From assembly GCF_900163645.1 (NCBI RefSeq), contig NZ_FUKM01000059.1, positions 19,922 through 83,921 on the forward strand: 64,000 nucleotides of DNA, in the 5' to 3' direction. A program made the translations under genes and the position numbers. Under the pieces are notes generated by a model. It was not told where the DNA came from. It was given only the letters and a program-made list of their open reading frames with translations, and made no database searches. Shown piece after piece: positions 1-8,140 of the stretch; position 1 is the stretch's first letter, and each line of letters starts with the position of its first letter. This stretch comes from Halomonas citrativorans (GTDB lineage Bacteria > Pseudomonadota > Gammaproteobacteria > Pseudomonadales > Halomonadaceae).

Positions 1-1
1 G

Positions 2-571
2 TTATTCAACACGCTCTTCTCGCCACAAGAGCGGATAGTTAGATACAAAACCCGATGATTTTACTGTTAATTCCGTTTCAAATGCTCCGCCACTGGATGA
101 GTAGTGAAATATTGACTCTGATTGCCGGGTGTAACGTTGAGGTAGCTTTTCTAACGTCAGCTCTGGAAATGTTAACCAAGCAGCGACTGCCTGCTCGGAG
201 TCTCCTATAGCCATATCGCATCGCCTGATAGGCAGCAAATTAGTCGCTGGTGAAAAGGCGAGATCAACGTCAATACACCCTTCAACCTGAGGTTGCTCAA
301 CCCCGTTCAACGTCCACACATTGCCAGGCTCGACCATAAGTACCACGTCAATCGGCTCATCATTAATGTTACCGGCCACATGCACTTCTTGCGTTTTCCA
401 AGCCGCATCGCACACGACTCTGTAGGAGAGCAAGCACTTGTTGCCCTCGGCTACGAAGATGGAAGTTCCTGTCAGCAGGTGGCCTCTTTCGCCGCTGCTC
501 ACGTTGCATAACTCGTGTCCTGGCAGGTCCAACCGCTGCCAGACAATCGTATCTTTGGTTGGCATCGTCAT
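2..571 (-). CDS. putative glycolipid-binding domain protein (DUF1089-like)
   Basis: A 189-residue protein resembling the family annotated as 'putative glycolipid-binding' (PF06475). The N-terminal pattern of a Trp-Gln-Arg-Leu-Asp strand, then a PGHE stretch, then a Gly-Thr-Ser-Ile strand at about residue 36 matches my memory of that family. There is no signal peptide or membrane segment, so it is probably cytoplasmic. The stop codon lies 2 bases from the window edge, so the gene is complete. An upstream GGAG/AAGG stretch supports translation, with two ATGs two codons apart as possible starts. It is divergent from the coiled-coil gene at 695. Biochemical function is unknown for the family. Confidence 0.7.
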   Translation of the reverse strand: MTMPTKDTIVWQRLDLPGHELCNVSSGERGHLLTGTSIFVAEGNKCLLSYRVVCDAAWKTQEVHVAGNINDEPIDVVLMVEPGNVWTLNGVEQPQVEGCIDVDLAFSPATNLLPIRRCDMAIGDSEQAVAAWLTFPELTLEKLPQRYTRQSESIFHYSSSGGAFETELTVKSSGFVSNYPLLWREERVE

Positions 572-694
572 AAATTCCGAACCTTACTCCTATCAATCAC
601 CCTATGCGGCGGAATCACTCAAGCCAGTTCAACCTTACTAAAGTTAGCTTATAAATGGCCGATAACGTCTATTAATAACAACGAAGGATCGACC

Positions 695-1612
695 ATGAAG
701 ATCGGATTTTCCAATTTTATGTTGATAGGTACCCGTCACGAATCTTCGTCCGCTTTGAAGGTGTCTCGGGTCGCAAGCCAAAAGAGCCCGATGGTGGCAG
801 CACCGGATGCTGACGATGCACTGACTAAACGCCTTAAAAAGCAGAAAGAGGCGTTTGAGCAACTGGCGGCCCTGCCCAGCCCAAAAGAGTCAGCGATGCA
901 AAATGCTTCGCAGAAAGTCGGCTTTTTAAAGCAGCGGCTAGAAACACTTAAAGCGATGATGCGCTTCGCATCACCAGAACAGCTCAAATCCATGGCTAAA
1001 GAGCTTAAAAGCATCGCACGCGAGCTAGGTGTGGCAGCGCGGCAATTAAATGATAGCGGCGGTGGTAGCGCTGGTCCTTCTGTCACGCCTACGGTAACGA
1101 GCGCCCAGCCAACAAGCAGTGTCACCCCTACCGCTTCTTCTGACAGTGCTGAAAACGGCAGCGCCGATACACAAGCTGACGCTCAAGCCGCCAACGCGAT
1201 GCTCGCCAGTGCGGAGGCGACCATGGCGAACCAGGATGATGAACAGAGCGAGCAAGCGCAGGGTGCAGCCACCACGACCAATGACGCGCCAAAGGCCGTA
1301 ATCACCTCTTTGCAACCGCAGGATGATCGCCGTTCTCAAGGAATTAGCGCCAGCGAACACGCTCTACGCAGTATTTTGATCGACACAAAAAAAGAGCTTC
1401 AGGAAGCGATGAACGAGCTAAAGATTCGCCTACGTCAAGAGGATAAAGAAGCCCGCCGAGAGCTTAAAAAGGCGGAAGAAGATATGAGCAAACTTGACCG
1501 TATACTGGCCCAGTCAACCTCCAATGCACTCTACTCTTCGCTAGGCCAAATACTATCTACTACCGTGAACAGTGCCAGCGTAGTCACGGGTAGCATTAGT
1601 GTGGAAGTTTGA
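695..1612 (+). CDS. hypothetical protein with two charged coiled-coil segments
   Basis: A 305-residue protein I do not recognise. The start at 695 follows a GAAGG stretch; an in-frame extension upstream overlaps the promoter region of the divergent gene and is less likely. Residues ~35-120 are rich in Lys, Glu, Ala and Leu and look helical. A low-complexity Ala/Ser/Thr/Gln linker follows at ~125-215. A second Lys/Glu-rich helix (~225-280, containing KKELQEAMNELK) precedes a Ser/Thr-rich tail. There is no export signal. This helix-linker-helix layout suggests a structural or scaffolding role, which is inference only. Confidence 0.6.
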   Translation: MKIGFSNFMLIGTRHESSSALKVSRVASQKSPMVAAPDADDALTKRLKKQKEAFEQLAALPSPKESAMQNASQKVGFLKQRLETLKAMMRFASPEQLKSMAKELKSIARELGVAARQLNDSGGGSAGPSVTPTVTSAQPTSSVTPTASSDSAENGSADTQADAQAANAMLASAEATMANQDDEQSEQAQGAATTTNDAPKAVITSLQPQDDRRSQGISASEHALRSILIDTKKELQEAMNELKIRLRQEDKEARRELKKAEEDMSKLDRILAQSTSNALYSSLGQILSTTVNSASVVTGSISVEV

Positions 1613-1756
1613 CTATTCACTCGTTGCCCTACGGTCATCCGTTCACAGCACCGTTGCTGAAAAGGCACGCAGTGCAATGTTACTTTGAATATGTACTAGC
1701 ATGAGCACAGGTTATGGGCGCTGTTGCAGTGTACAAAGTCATGAACTTTATTTGAG

Positions 1757-2320
1757 TTAACTAACTATTAACAGCACTTCATCAGTGCGTGTAATCACCG
1801 CATACTCCCCTTCCAGATTCGCCAGTGACATAGCATGCACTTCATCCGCCGTGCGATAAGTGCCTGCGTAATCCTGCTTAGCAAAGGTAAACGTGGCATC
1901 GGCGACGACGTGGGTATCAAAGCCAAGATTACCGGCCGTGCGAGCGGTGGCTTCAACCGAATTGCTGGTACTCACACCGACGATAACCAGCCGCTTGATC
2001 TCGCGAGCGTGAAGCCAGCGCTCTAAGCCTGAGTGGGTAAATGCACAGGGTATGTTCTTTTCCACTACGTGCTCTTTAGGTTGCGGGACTAGTGCGGGCT
2101 GGAACTCTGCGCCTGGCTGTCCCGGCCAGAACGGCGAGCCGGGGGTCCGAGAGATATGCCGTACATGCACCACCGGCCAGCATGTACTACGCCACTTTGT
2201 AAGCAGGCGCTGGATATTTTCTTCCACATTAGGGTTATTGCGCTCGCCAGCGGCAGGGTCGCTCATACCCCGCTGCATATCGATGATCATCAGAGCGACA
2301 GGTTGATTACTCGTTACCAA
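1757..2320 (-). CDS. isochorismatase-family hydrolase with Ser at the catalytic Cys position
   Basis: A 187-residue isochorismatase-like (cysteine hydrolase) protein. The family uses an Asp-Lys-Cys triad. Asp14 (in LMIIDMQ) and Lys88 (in VVEKNIPCAF) are present, and the cis-peptide loop follows at G115-V116-S117. Where the family normally has Cys in a 'NCVxxTAR' motif, this protein reads STSNSVEATAR, with Ser121 encoded by TCG. Family members include nicotinamidases, ureidoacrylate hydrolases and related amidases, while true isochorismatases lack the Cys. The substrate cannot be assigned. It may have weak, altered or no amidase activity. It is a monocistronic minus-strand gene. Confidence 0.8.
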   Translation of the reverse strand: MVTSNQPVALMIIDMQRGMSDPAAGERNNPNVEENIQRLLTKWRSTCWPVVHVRHISRTPGSPFWPGQPGAEFQPALVPQPKEHVVEKNIPCAFTHSGLERWLHAREIKRLVIVGVSTSNSVEATARTAGNLGFDTHVVADATFTFAKQDYAGTYRTADEVHAMSLANLEGEYAVITRTDEVLLIVS

Positions 2321-2411
2321 TTCAACATCCTCTTTTATAGGCTTCTTGGATCAGGCGTAAATCCAAGTACTTACGTGAAAACTGTGCGTTACTAGCCGCC
2401 CCTTCTCAAAA

Positions 2412-2858
2412 TTACTCGAAATACTTCAACCACCTATACAGCTTGCCTAAAAAGCGGGTACCGAGTATTAATCCGATGCTGAGTACAACCACTGCTAGCG
2501 AGCCGTAGGCCACTATGCCTCCCCACGCCCATTGGCCAATCGCTGTGCTCAAATGCTGAACGAAAAGATACACACCGATCAAGAAGCTGCCTGCGCGTAC
2601 CAAGCCCTCCTCGGCAATCGTTAAAGCAGGCTCAGCACGCTCTTCTCCAAGAAATTTATTGGCCAGCGTTACCGCAGAAAACCACAGTACGATACCCGCG
2701 ATGAAAGGAAGAACAGCAGTGGCTGCGAGCCATGGCAGCCACTGGGCTAGCTCCGCATCGTAGCCTGGACTAAACAGCAGCGGAGATGCGCGTAGCAAAG
2801 GCGTAATGGCGAGGTAAATAGCGAGTAATCGAATCAAAAGAATGGAGAAAGGTTTCAC
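2412..2858 (-). CDS. small integral membrane protein, unknown function
   Basis: A 148-residue hydrophobic protein with about four predicted membrane segments: residues ~5-25, 43-68, 90-110 and 118-138. It has a basic N-terminus (MKPFSILLIRLL) and a short basic C-terminus, LYRWLKYFE. I do not recognise the family. It sits downstream of a strong perfect hairpin (2927-2958) that separates it from the exported-protein gene further upstream on the same strand. Nothing in the neighbourhood fixes its role. Confidence 0.6.
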   Translation of the reverse strand: MKPFSILLIRLLAIYLAITPLLRASPLLFSPGYDAELAQWLPWLAATAVLPFIAGIVLWFSAVTLANKFLGEERAEPALTIAEEGLVRAGSFLIGVYLFVQHLSTAIGQWAWGGIVAYGSLAVVVLSIGLILGTRFLGKLYRWLKYFE

Positions 2859-2926
2859 GGGCTTACCTTACATTTAAACCTCCAGCATAAGCCAAATTTG
2901 GCCCAAAAACCTGGCACCCGATACAA

Positions 2927-2958
2927 CATTGCCTTGGTAATTTCTTACCAAGGCAATG
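2927..2958. repeat. perfect 14-bp inverted repeat with 4-nt loop
   Basis: CATTGCCTTGGTAA and its exact reverse complement flank a TTTC loop. The hairpin lies 50 bp downstream of the stop of the minus-strand gene 3008-3469 and 69 bp before the start of 2412-2858. No T-run follows on either strand, so it is not a textbook intrinsic terminator. It may still act as a transcript end, an mRNA stabiliser or a protein-binding palindrome. Confidence 0.7.
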
Positions 2959-3007
2959 AAGCAGTACGGCTACACTCTGTATAACGGACGAATGTAGAAC
3001 CGGTTGT

Positions 3008-3469
3008 TTAACGATCCCGAATGACAATCGGACCAATGGGCGCAACGTTAGGCATGAATAGCATGACTTCGTTAACGTCGTGCATGGGGGCGACAAAATC
3101 GGCTTTCCAGGTACCTACGCGTGGGTTCTTGTCTGGTTCGTAGTTAAAGCTCAGCCGCAAGTTGTCTGGCGCGACCACACCTCCATCTTCACGCAGCAGC
3201 GAGAACGACTGGTCGCCGAACTCGGCGTAGATCTGCCCGTCAATTCGATCTAGCGGGATATCTTCATAAATGATCTCGCCAGAGTAACCAGGGTAGTCCG
3301 TCACGAAACGTACTTCAATATGTAAAACGCCCTCTTTGCGAACAGCTTTATAAGGCTCAGCGTAGGCGTGACCACTGGCGGTGGGCGCGCGTTCAGCATT
3401 AAGTGCAAATGCTGGCGTGCTGGCTAGTGTTGTCAATAACAGCAGTGAAAGAGTGTTACGAAGCTTCAT
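3008..3469 (-). CDS. exported hypothetical protein downstream of alkaline phosphatase
   Basis: A 153-residue protein with a clear signal peptide: a KLR basic start, a Leu/Thr-rich core and likely cleavage after the Ala-Phe-Ala at residues 20-22. The mature part is beta-rich (EVRFVTDYPGYSGEIIYEDIP, FSLLREDGGVVAPDN) and has no cysteines. It lies on the same strand as the alkaline phosphatase, about 120 bp downstream, with a hairpin between them. I do not recognise a family. A periplasmic location is supported; function is not. Confidence 0.65.
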   Translation of the reverse strand: MKLRNTLSLLLLTTLASTPAFALNAERAPTASGHAYAEPYKAVRKEGVLHIEVRFVTDYPGYSGEIIYEDIPLDRIDGQIYAEFGDQSFSLLREDGGVVAPDNLRLSFNYEPDKNPRVGTWKADFVAPMHDVNEVMLFMPNVAPIGPIVIRDR

Positions 3470-3540
3470 ATCTGACTCTTTTCGGGGTAGTGAGTGGATT
3501 GATAGTTGGCGAAGTGATATCAGGCAGTGGTTACCAACGG

Positions 3541-3568
3541 AACAGAGCCACCCGAAGGCGGCTCTGTT
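3541..3568 (-). terminator. hairpin downstream of the alkaline phosphatase gene
   Basis: A 9-bp stem (AACAGAGCC / GGCTCTGTT) with a CGAA-containing loop starts 21 bp past the alkaline phosphatase stop. In the minus direction it is followed only by a mixed pyrimidine stretch, so termination is probably partial and may leave read-through into the small exported-protein gene. Confidence 0.45.
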
Positions 3569-3589
3569 GTACTTGCAATACGTGGGTAT

Positions 3590-5029
3590 TTACTCAGCTT
3601 CGATACCGAAAGCGTTCAGGCCCGCGCGGAATACGTCGGTGTTGTCGATCCAGTAGTGGCTGTCTTCGTCTACTTCATAGCGGGAAAGACCGCCTTCTGC
3701 CTGAGCGATGTCGAAGAAGAACTCAGCGCCCGCGCCGTGGGCATACAACGGTACCAGCTCACGCGTGTGGGTATCGGAATGCCAACGTACCAAGGGTAGC
3801 GCGCCAGCACCCTGATTAACGATCGGGCTATAGGCATTCACATCAGAGTCAGGACCTTGAAGCAAACCGTTACCGTGATCAGTCGTTACAATGATCAAGG
3901 TATCGTCCCAGGAACTGTTGTTTTCTACCCACTCAACGGCCGCCTCCACAGCTTCGTTGAAGTCGATTTGCTCTTCGATAATACGCGGCAGGTTGTTAGC
4001 GTGAGCAGCCCAATCCACAGCGCCACCTTCAACCATCAGGAAAAAGCCATTTTCGTTGCCGTTTTCACTGGCGTTGAGCACGTTCAAAGCGCCGCCCGTC
4101 AGTGTGGCAAGGCTTGGTGACGTATCCAGTAGATTACCGCCGGTTACGCCGGGGCGGCTGTATTGCAGCGTCTGAATGTTCTGCACCAGGCCCAGTACTT
4201 TGTCCTTGGGAAGATCCAACTCACCAGCAGCCAGAGCTTCAAAATCGTCCTTGCTTTCGATAAAGGCGTAATCCGTTTCGCCGCCTACCAAGCGCTGGTA
4301 GGTCTCTTCGCCACCGATAAAGCGGAAATCGCTCTCACCGGGGTTATCGACATGCTCGCCGGCTGCATCGTAATAGGGGTGCCCGGTACCGATGGCGACA
4401 GTGGCAAGGCCAGAATCGACAATTTCGCGGCCAATTGCTCTATAGTCGTTGCGGCTTACGTTATGGGCCATGAAACCGGCAGGCGTCGCGTGGGAGACCT
4501 GCACCGATGAGACAACACCCAGAGCGCGGCCGCTATCAACAGTGTATTCGCCAATATGCTTAAGCGGCTCATCATCGTTGGACCAGTTGATGGCGCTGTT
4601 ATAGGACTTATGGCCTGAAGCCAGCGCCGTTGCCGCTGCAGCGCTGTCGGTGTAATCAGCCCGAGCGTAGTCGTAACCGGCAAAGTAGCCCTTGTAGTTA
4701 CCCAGGCTACCTTCGTAAACGGTGTCTACCGCCTCATCGTTCCAGAGCTCGGCTGGTTCAAACGTAACCGTACCGTCATCACTCTTGGTGGGTGTGGTAG
4801 AGGTGTTTAACGGATGCATTGCCATGAAAAGCTGTGTGTCAAACTCATCATAAACTTCATGGCCCAGCGCGCCGTGACGGAAGTAACTTGCCGCACGGAA
4901 CGTCTCGATACCGGTACCATCGGTGATCATCAAAATAACGTTCTTAGCTGTGTTTTCCTGCGCTAATACCGGCGTAACCATGACCGATGCCAGTGCCAAC
5001 GTGAGTGCATTGCGCGTAAAGTTCTTCAT
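3590..5029 (-). CDS. alkaline phosphatase, exported
   Basis: A 479-residue PhoA-superfamily enzyme that hydrolyses phosphomonoesters in the periplasm. The signal peptide ends near VLA-QE at residues 21-25. The metal-binding Asp37 is in ILMITDGTG. The nucleophile Ser129 sits in YTDSAAAATALASG. The VEGGAVDWAAHANN block and TTDHGNG give further metal ligands, and a final His is in SDTHTRELVPLYAHG. The ATG at 5029 is chosen because AGGG lies 6 nt upstream; an ATG two codons earlier abuts that site. It is divergent from the radical SAM gene. A weak phosphate-box-like sequence precedes it. Confidence 0.92.
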   Translation of the reverse strand: MKNFTRNALTLALASVMVTPVLAQENTAKNVILMITDGTGIETFRAASYFRHGALGHEVYDEFDTQLFMAMHPLNTSTTPTKSDDGTVTFEPAELWNDEAVDTVYEGSLGNYKGYFAGYDYARADYTDSAAAATALASGHKSYNSAINWSNDDEPLKHIGEYTVDSGRALGVVSSVQVSHATPAGFMAHNVSRNDYRAIGREIVDSGLATVAIGTGHPYYDAAGEHVDNPGESDFRFIGGEETYQRLVGGETDYAFIESKDDFEALAAGELDLPKDKVLGLVQNIQTLQYSRPGVTGGNLLDTSPSLATLTGGALNVLNASENGNENGFFLMVEGGAVDWAAHANNLPRIIEEQIDFNEAVEAAVEWVENNSSWDDTLIIVTTDHGNGLLQGPDSDVNAYSPIVNQGAGALPLVRWHSDTHTRELVPLYAHGAGAEFFFDIAQAEGGLSRYEVDEDSHYWIDNTDVFRAGLNAFGIEAE

Positions 5030-5087
5030 TTTCATCCCTAAAATAAATTTAGCTAATTCGATATCCAACAAATCGTAGCGCCTAAAA

Positions 5088-5111
5088 ATGTCATTTTCAT
5101 GAACACCAATG
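5088..5111 (-). promoter_or_regulatory. weak candidate Pho box upstream of alkaline phosphatase
   Basis: On the minus strand three CAT-ending units recur at 10- to 11-nt spacing about 60 bp before the start codon. PhoB boxes are direct repeats ending in CAT with 11-nt phasing. The match to the full CTGTCAT consensus is poor, so this is only suggestive. Confidence 0.2.
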
Positions 5112-5200
5112 AAGGTAAGTCAATTATTTCTAATAAACATGAATCGCAATCAGCAGCCGATCCGTAAAACTGTTCATTGTGGGTTTCGCCTGAGTAACGC

Positions 5201-5242
5201 TTGCACGCTTGGTCACAACACATATACTGTATATATATACAC
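5201..5242 (+). promoter_or_regulatory. promoter with overlapping LexA (SOS) box
   Basis: A -35 element TTGCAC (5201-5206) and a -10 element TATACT (5223-5228) are separated by 16 bp. The -10 overlaps CTGTATATATATACAC at 5227-5242. The gammaproteobacterial LexA box is CTGT-N8-ACAG with an alternating TA core, so only the last base differs. The box ends 22 bp before the radical SAM start codon, an ideal position for repression by LexA. Confidence 0.8.
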
Positions 5243-5264
5243 CAATCTAGAAAGAGGCAGGCGT

Positions 5265-6350
5265 ATGGCGTCTCTCGGCAAATCACCAATACGGACCACC
5301 GTGCACAAAGGCCGCGGGGCAACCTATGACCCGCACAACCGCTTTGCCCCAACCCATAGCGTGGCAGAAGACGACGGATGGTGGCGCGAAGAGACTTCCC
5401 CCACACGGGCAACTGAAGTACGCGAAGAAACCAGTAAGAGTGCGCTTTCCTGGAACCGGTCGCCAGACTTACCTTTTGATCGCTCATTGAACCCTTACCG
5501 AGGTTGTGAACATGGCTGTGTTTACTGCTATGCCCGCCCTTCTCATGCCTATTGGGATCAGTCGCCGGGGCTTGATTTTGAAACCAGGCTGATTGCAAGA
5601 AATGGCCTGGTTGAGCGATTAAGTGAGGAGTTTTGCAAGCCTGGATACGTCTGCCGACCAATCAATCTCTCTGGTAATACCGATTGTTACCAGCCACTAG
5701 AAGCCAAGCGCCAATTAACGCGCCAGTTGCTTGAGCTATTATTGGCTTGCCGCCATCCAGTCACTATTGTGACCAAAAGCACGTTAGTGTTACGGGATAT
5801 GGATATGCTGGCTGAGATGGCCGAACACCGCCTGGTGCGCGTATTTATTAGCCTGACCAGCCTGGACGCCAATATGAAACGCACGCTTGAACCTCGTGCG
5901 GCCTCTCCTCAAGCGCGTTTAAAAGTTATCCGTGAGCTTAATACTGCAGGCATTCCCGTCGGGACACTTGTTTCTCCGGTCATACCCGGATTAACGGATC
6001 ATGAAATAGAGCGGATTCTTGAGGCCGCCAGCCGTGCTGGCGCACGAACGGCGTCCTGGATGCTGCTGCGCTTGCCCCATGAAGTCGCTCCACTCTTTGA
6101 AGCCTGGCTGGAAGCCCATTACCCAGAGCGTGCGGCCAAGGTAATGAGCCTGATTCGCCAATGCCGGGGCGGCAAGGCCTACGACGCTCAGTTCGGTAAG
6201 CGCTTTCGCGGCGAAGGTATTTTTGCCGATATGATTGCACAACGCTTTAATCGCGCCAGCCGCCAGTGGAACTTTCAATCTCGTTCCGAGCAAGGGCTGA
6301 ATACCCGAGACTTTCGCCCGCCCAACGCTCAGGGCGATCTTTTTTATTAA
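5265..6350 (+). CDS. PA0069-family radical SAM protein (SplB-like), SOS-controlled
   Basis: A 361-residue radical SAM enzyme. The [4Fe-4S] motif C81-x3-C85-x2-C88 occurs in YRGCEHGCVYCYARPSH, typical of the PA0069 branch related to spore photoproduct lyase. Family members are suspected DNA-repair enzymes, but the substrate is not established. The start at 5265 follows AGAGG; a longer reading frame from 5109 would run through the promoter and LexA box and is rejected. As I recall, the Pseudomonas homologue PA0069 belongs to the LexA regulon, which agrees with the operator seen here. It is convergent with gadC across the first copy of the 86-bp repeat. Confidence 0.88.
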   Translation: MASLGKSPIRTTVHKGRGATYDPHNRFAPTHSVAEDDGWWREETSPTRATEVREETSKSALSWNRSPDLPFDRSLNPYRGCEHGCVYCYARPSHAYWDQSPGLDFETRLIARNGLVERLSEEFCKPGYVCRPINLSGNTDCYQPLEAKRQLTRQLLELLLACRHPVTIVTKSTLVLRDMDMLAEMAEHRLVRVFISLTSLDANMKRTLEPRAASPQARLKVIRELNTAGIPVGTLVSPVIPGLTDHEIERILEAASRAGARTASWMLLRLPHEVAPLFEAWLEAHYPERAAKVMSLIRQCRGGKAYDAQFGKRFRGEGIFADMIAQRFNRASRQWNFQSRSEQGLNTRDFRPPNAQGDLFY

Positions 6351-6360
6351 AGCCCATGAA

Positions 6361-6447
6361 AAAGGCATTTGCCTGACATACTCTCAGCTTACTGAAAGTG
6401 CCAAACAAATGCCTGAGTGATTAATACTGTTGTTTTTCGCTATTCGT
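6361..6447. repeat. 86-bp direct repeat, copy 1, with internal nested hairpin
   Basis: Near-identical to 10163-10248: the first 54 bases differ at two positions, and the rest differ by a few substitutions and one T-run length change. The copy contains AGGCATTTG (6363-6371) pairing with CAAATGCCT (6406-6414), and inside it ACTCTCAG pairing imperfectly with CTGAAAGT around a CTTA loop. It lies 11 bp past the radical SAM stop and 57 bp past the end of gadC, so it may also act as a bidirectional terminator. Confidence 0.85.
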
Positions 6448-6503
6448 CATAGCTCTGCTTAAAATCTAATGGACCACATTTCTAAACATCCTTTCATGGT
6501 TCA

Positions 6504-8042
6504 TCAATGCAGTTTTTCTCCATCAACAACGATGTGATGCGTACTGCGGGCTTTGGGATGAATAAAGTAGTGACCTTCGGGCGCTGTATGGGGCTTGATG
6601 TGGTGTAGTTTAAGGTTTTTTGGCGCAGCGCTTTTATTATGCACTCCATAAATAATAAACGGAATCGCTAGCACTACAAGGAAACAGCCGATCAGCAAAC
6701 CGGTATAAACTTCGTTAGACTCTTTTCCTGGCAACCCCGTGGGAGGAAAGAAGGAGACGACAAAAGCAACTAAAGAAGTAAGTAACCCCACCACTGCAAC
6801 AGCAATTTTTATTTTGTTACCGCCTGGGATATTGAAGGTACGTTGATTTTCAGGCTGTTTTCGAACAAGGGTAATGTAAGCCAGGAATAGCATAAAGTAG
6901 CTGCACAGATAGATAACGACTGTTAGCGCTAGCGCAATCAGGAAGGACATATTATTTCCTCCCCCCGTATTCGTCAAAACAATCAATGCGATAGTTGTAA
7001 TGATTAACTGAGAAATAACCAACGCCACCGGCACTCCGTTCTTGTTTACTTTAGCAAAACGCGCCGGCAAGATACCCTGCTGCGCGGTTACCAACATACC
7101 GCGTGATGGTCCAACAATCCATGCGGCTATTTCAGCCAGCACACCCAGCAACAGCAGCGCAGCAATAATCCGAATAGCCCATTCAAAATGGCTGCCAAAG
7201 TGGTTAATCAACACACTGAACGTTTGCATCACGCCCGCAGATAAGTTGATTTGCTCGTGAGGAATAACAGACGCAATTGTCAACCCACCGAGTGAACTTA
7301 AGAGAATGGCAGAAACCATAAGAAACAACATGGCGAGAGGATAATCACGACCGGGGTTTTTCATCTCATTGACATGGGTAGCCGACGCTTCAACCCCCAT
7401 ATAACTCAGTATAAAAGCGACAAACACCACCAGGGTGCTCATACTACCGAAGGTGGGAAAAAACGTCTGTGCACTCATTTCAATAGCGACCGGCGCACCT
7501 GAATGAAGATATAAAATGGCAAGCCCAATTAAGATAAAAGCGGGCAGTAGAATACCTGCAAAAAAGCCTAGCTTTGCAATCCGCGCCGTATTCTTGGTAC
7601 CGCCAAACTGAGTTAACGCTAACCCCCACAATATAATCAACGCCGCAATCGTCTTGACTATCGGGTCGCTATTCAGTGCAGGCCAATTAAGAATGTAAGA
7701 GAGTGCGCCTAGCACAAAATAAAGCATAGGAATAAAGCCAACAGCAATTTGCAAATATCCAAAGGAGATTGCCGCAAACCCCCATCGTTCACCTAGCGTT
7801 TTGGATACCCACGTAAAAACCCCACCCTCTTCCCAGCCTTTAACTGTCGCCATTTCTGCTGCGCAAAGTCCTACCGGAATAAACCACAGAACCCCACCAA
7901 GAATAAGAAAGAAGACCAGAGAGAAACCCGATGTTGCAAAGGTAGGATATTCATATACCGCCATTACCATTGAAGCCGTTATCGCGAAGAAACCCAATAA
8001 CGAAAGCTGCTTTGGCGCGGCTGTCGATTGTGTATTATCCAT
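6504..8042 (-). CDS. gadC: glutamate/GABA antiporter
   Basis: A 512-residue APC-superfamily transporter with about 12 membrane segments. It exchanges external glutamate for GABA made by GadB and so exports protons' worth of acid stress. The cytoplasmic C-terminus ends in [18 protein letters not shown], closely matching the C-plug that closes E. coli GadC at neutral pH. Length is also the same as E. coli GadC. The gene follows gadB on the minus strand with a 98-bp gap that holds a hairpin. The coding sequence looks more A+T-rich than its neighbours. Confidence 0.92.
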   Translation of the reverse strand: MDNTQSTAAPKQLSLLGFFAITASMVMAVYEYPTFATSGFSLVFFLILGGVLWFIPVGLCAAEMATVKGWEEGGVFTWVSKTLGERWGFAAISFGYLQIAVGFIPMLYFVLGALSYILNWPALNSDPIVKTIAALIILWGLALTQFGGTKNTARIAKLGFFAGILLPAFILIGLAILYLHSGAPVAIEMSAQTFFPTFGSMSTLVVFVAFILSYMGVEASATHVNEMKNPGRDYPLAMLFLMVSAILLSSLGGLTIASVIPHEQINLSAGVMQTFSVLINHFGSHFEWAIRIIAALLLLGVLAEIAAWIVGPSRGMLVTAQQGILPARFAKVNKNGVPVALVISQLIITTIALIVLTNTGGGNNMSFLIALALTVVIYLCSYFMLFLAYITLVRKQPENQRTFNIPGGNKIKIAVAVVGLLTSLVAFVVSFFPPTGLPGKESNEVYTGLLIGCFLVVLAIPFIIYGVHNKSAAPKNLKLHHIKPHTAPEGHYFIHPKARSTHHIVVDGEKLH

Positions 8043-8094
8043 ATTTATTCCCCGAAGAAACGAATTATTAATCCGTCATTCTTTTATTCGCTAT

Positions 8095-8122
8095 TTAGAG
8101 CGGCGATGTCTAGCCGCTCTAA
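8095..8122 (-). terminator. intercistronic hairpin between gadB and gadC
   Basis: A 10-bp perfect stem (TTAGAGCGGC / GCCGCTCTAA) with an 8-nt loop lies 18 bp past the gadB stop and 52 bp before gadC. No proper T-run follows on the minus strand. It may attenuate gadC relative to gadB or protect the upstream message, rather than terminate fully. Confidence 0.45.
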
Positions 8123-8140
8123 CAACCAAAAAGTCTCAAA

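Noticed and set aside
5109..5264. 52-codon upstream extension of the radical SAM gene
   Set aside because: It would translate through the -35, -10 and LexA box; the family N-terminus and an SD fit the ATG at 5265.
5053..5661. 202-codon minus-strand frame opposite the radical SAM start
   Set aside because: It overlaps a convincing gene antisense and crosses the LexA box; Cys- and His-rich composition is typical of shadow frames.
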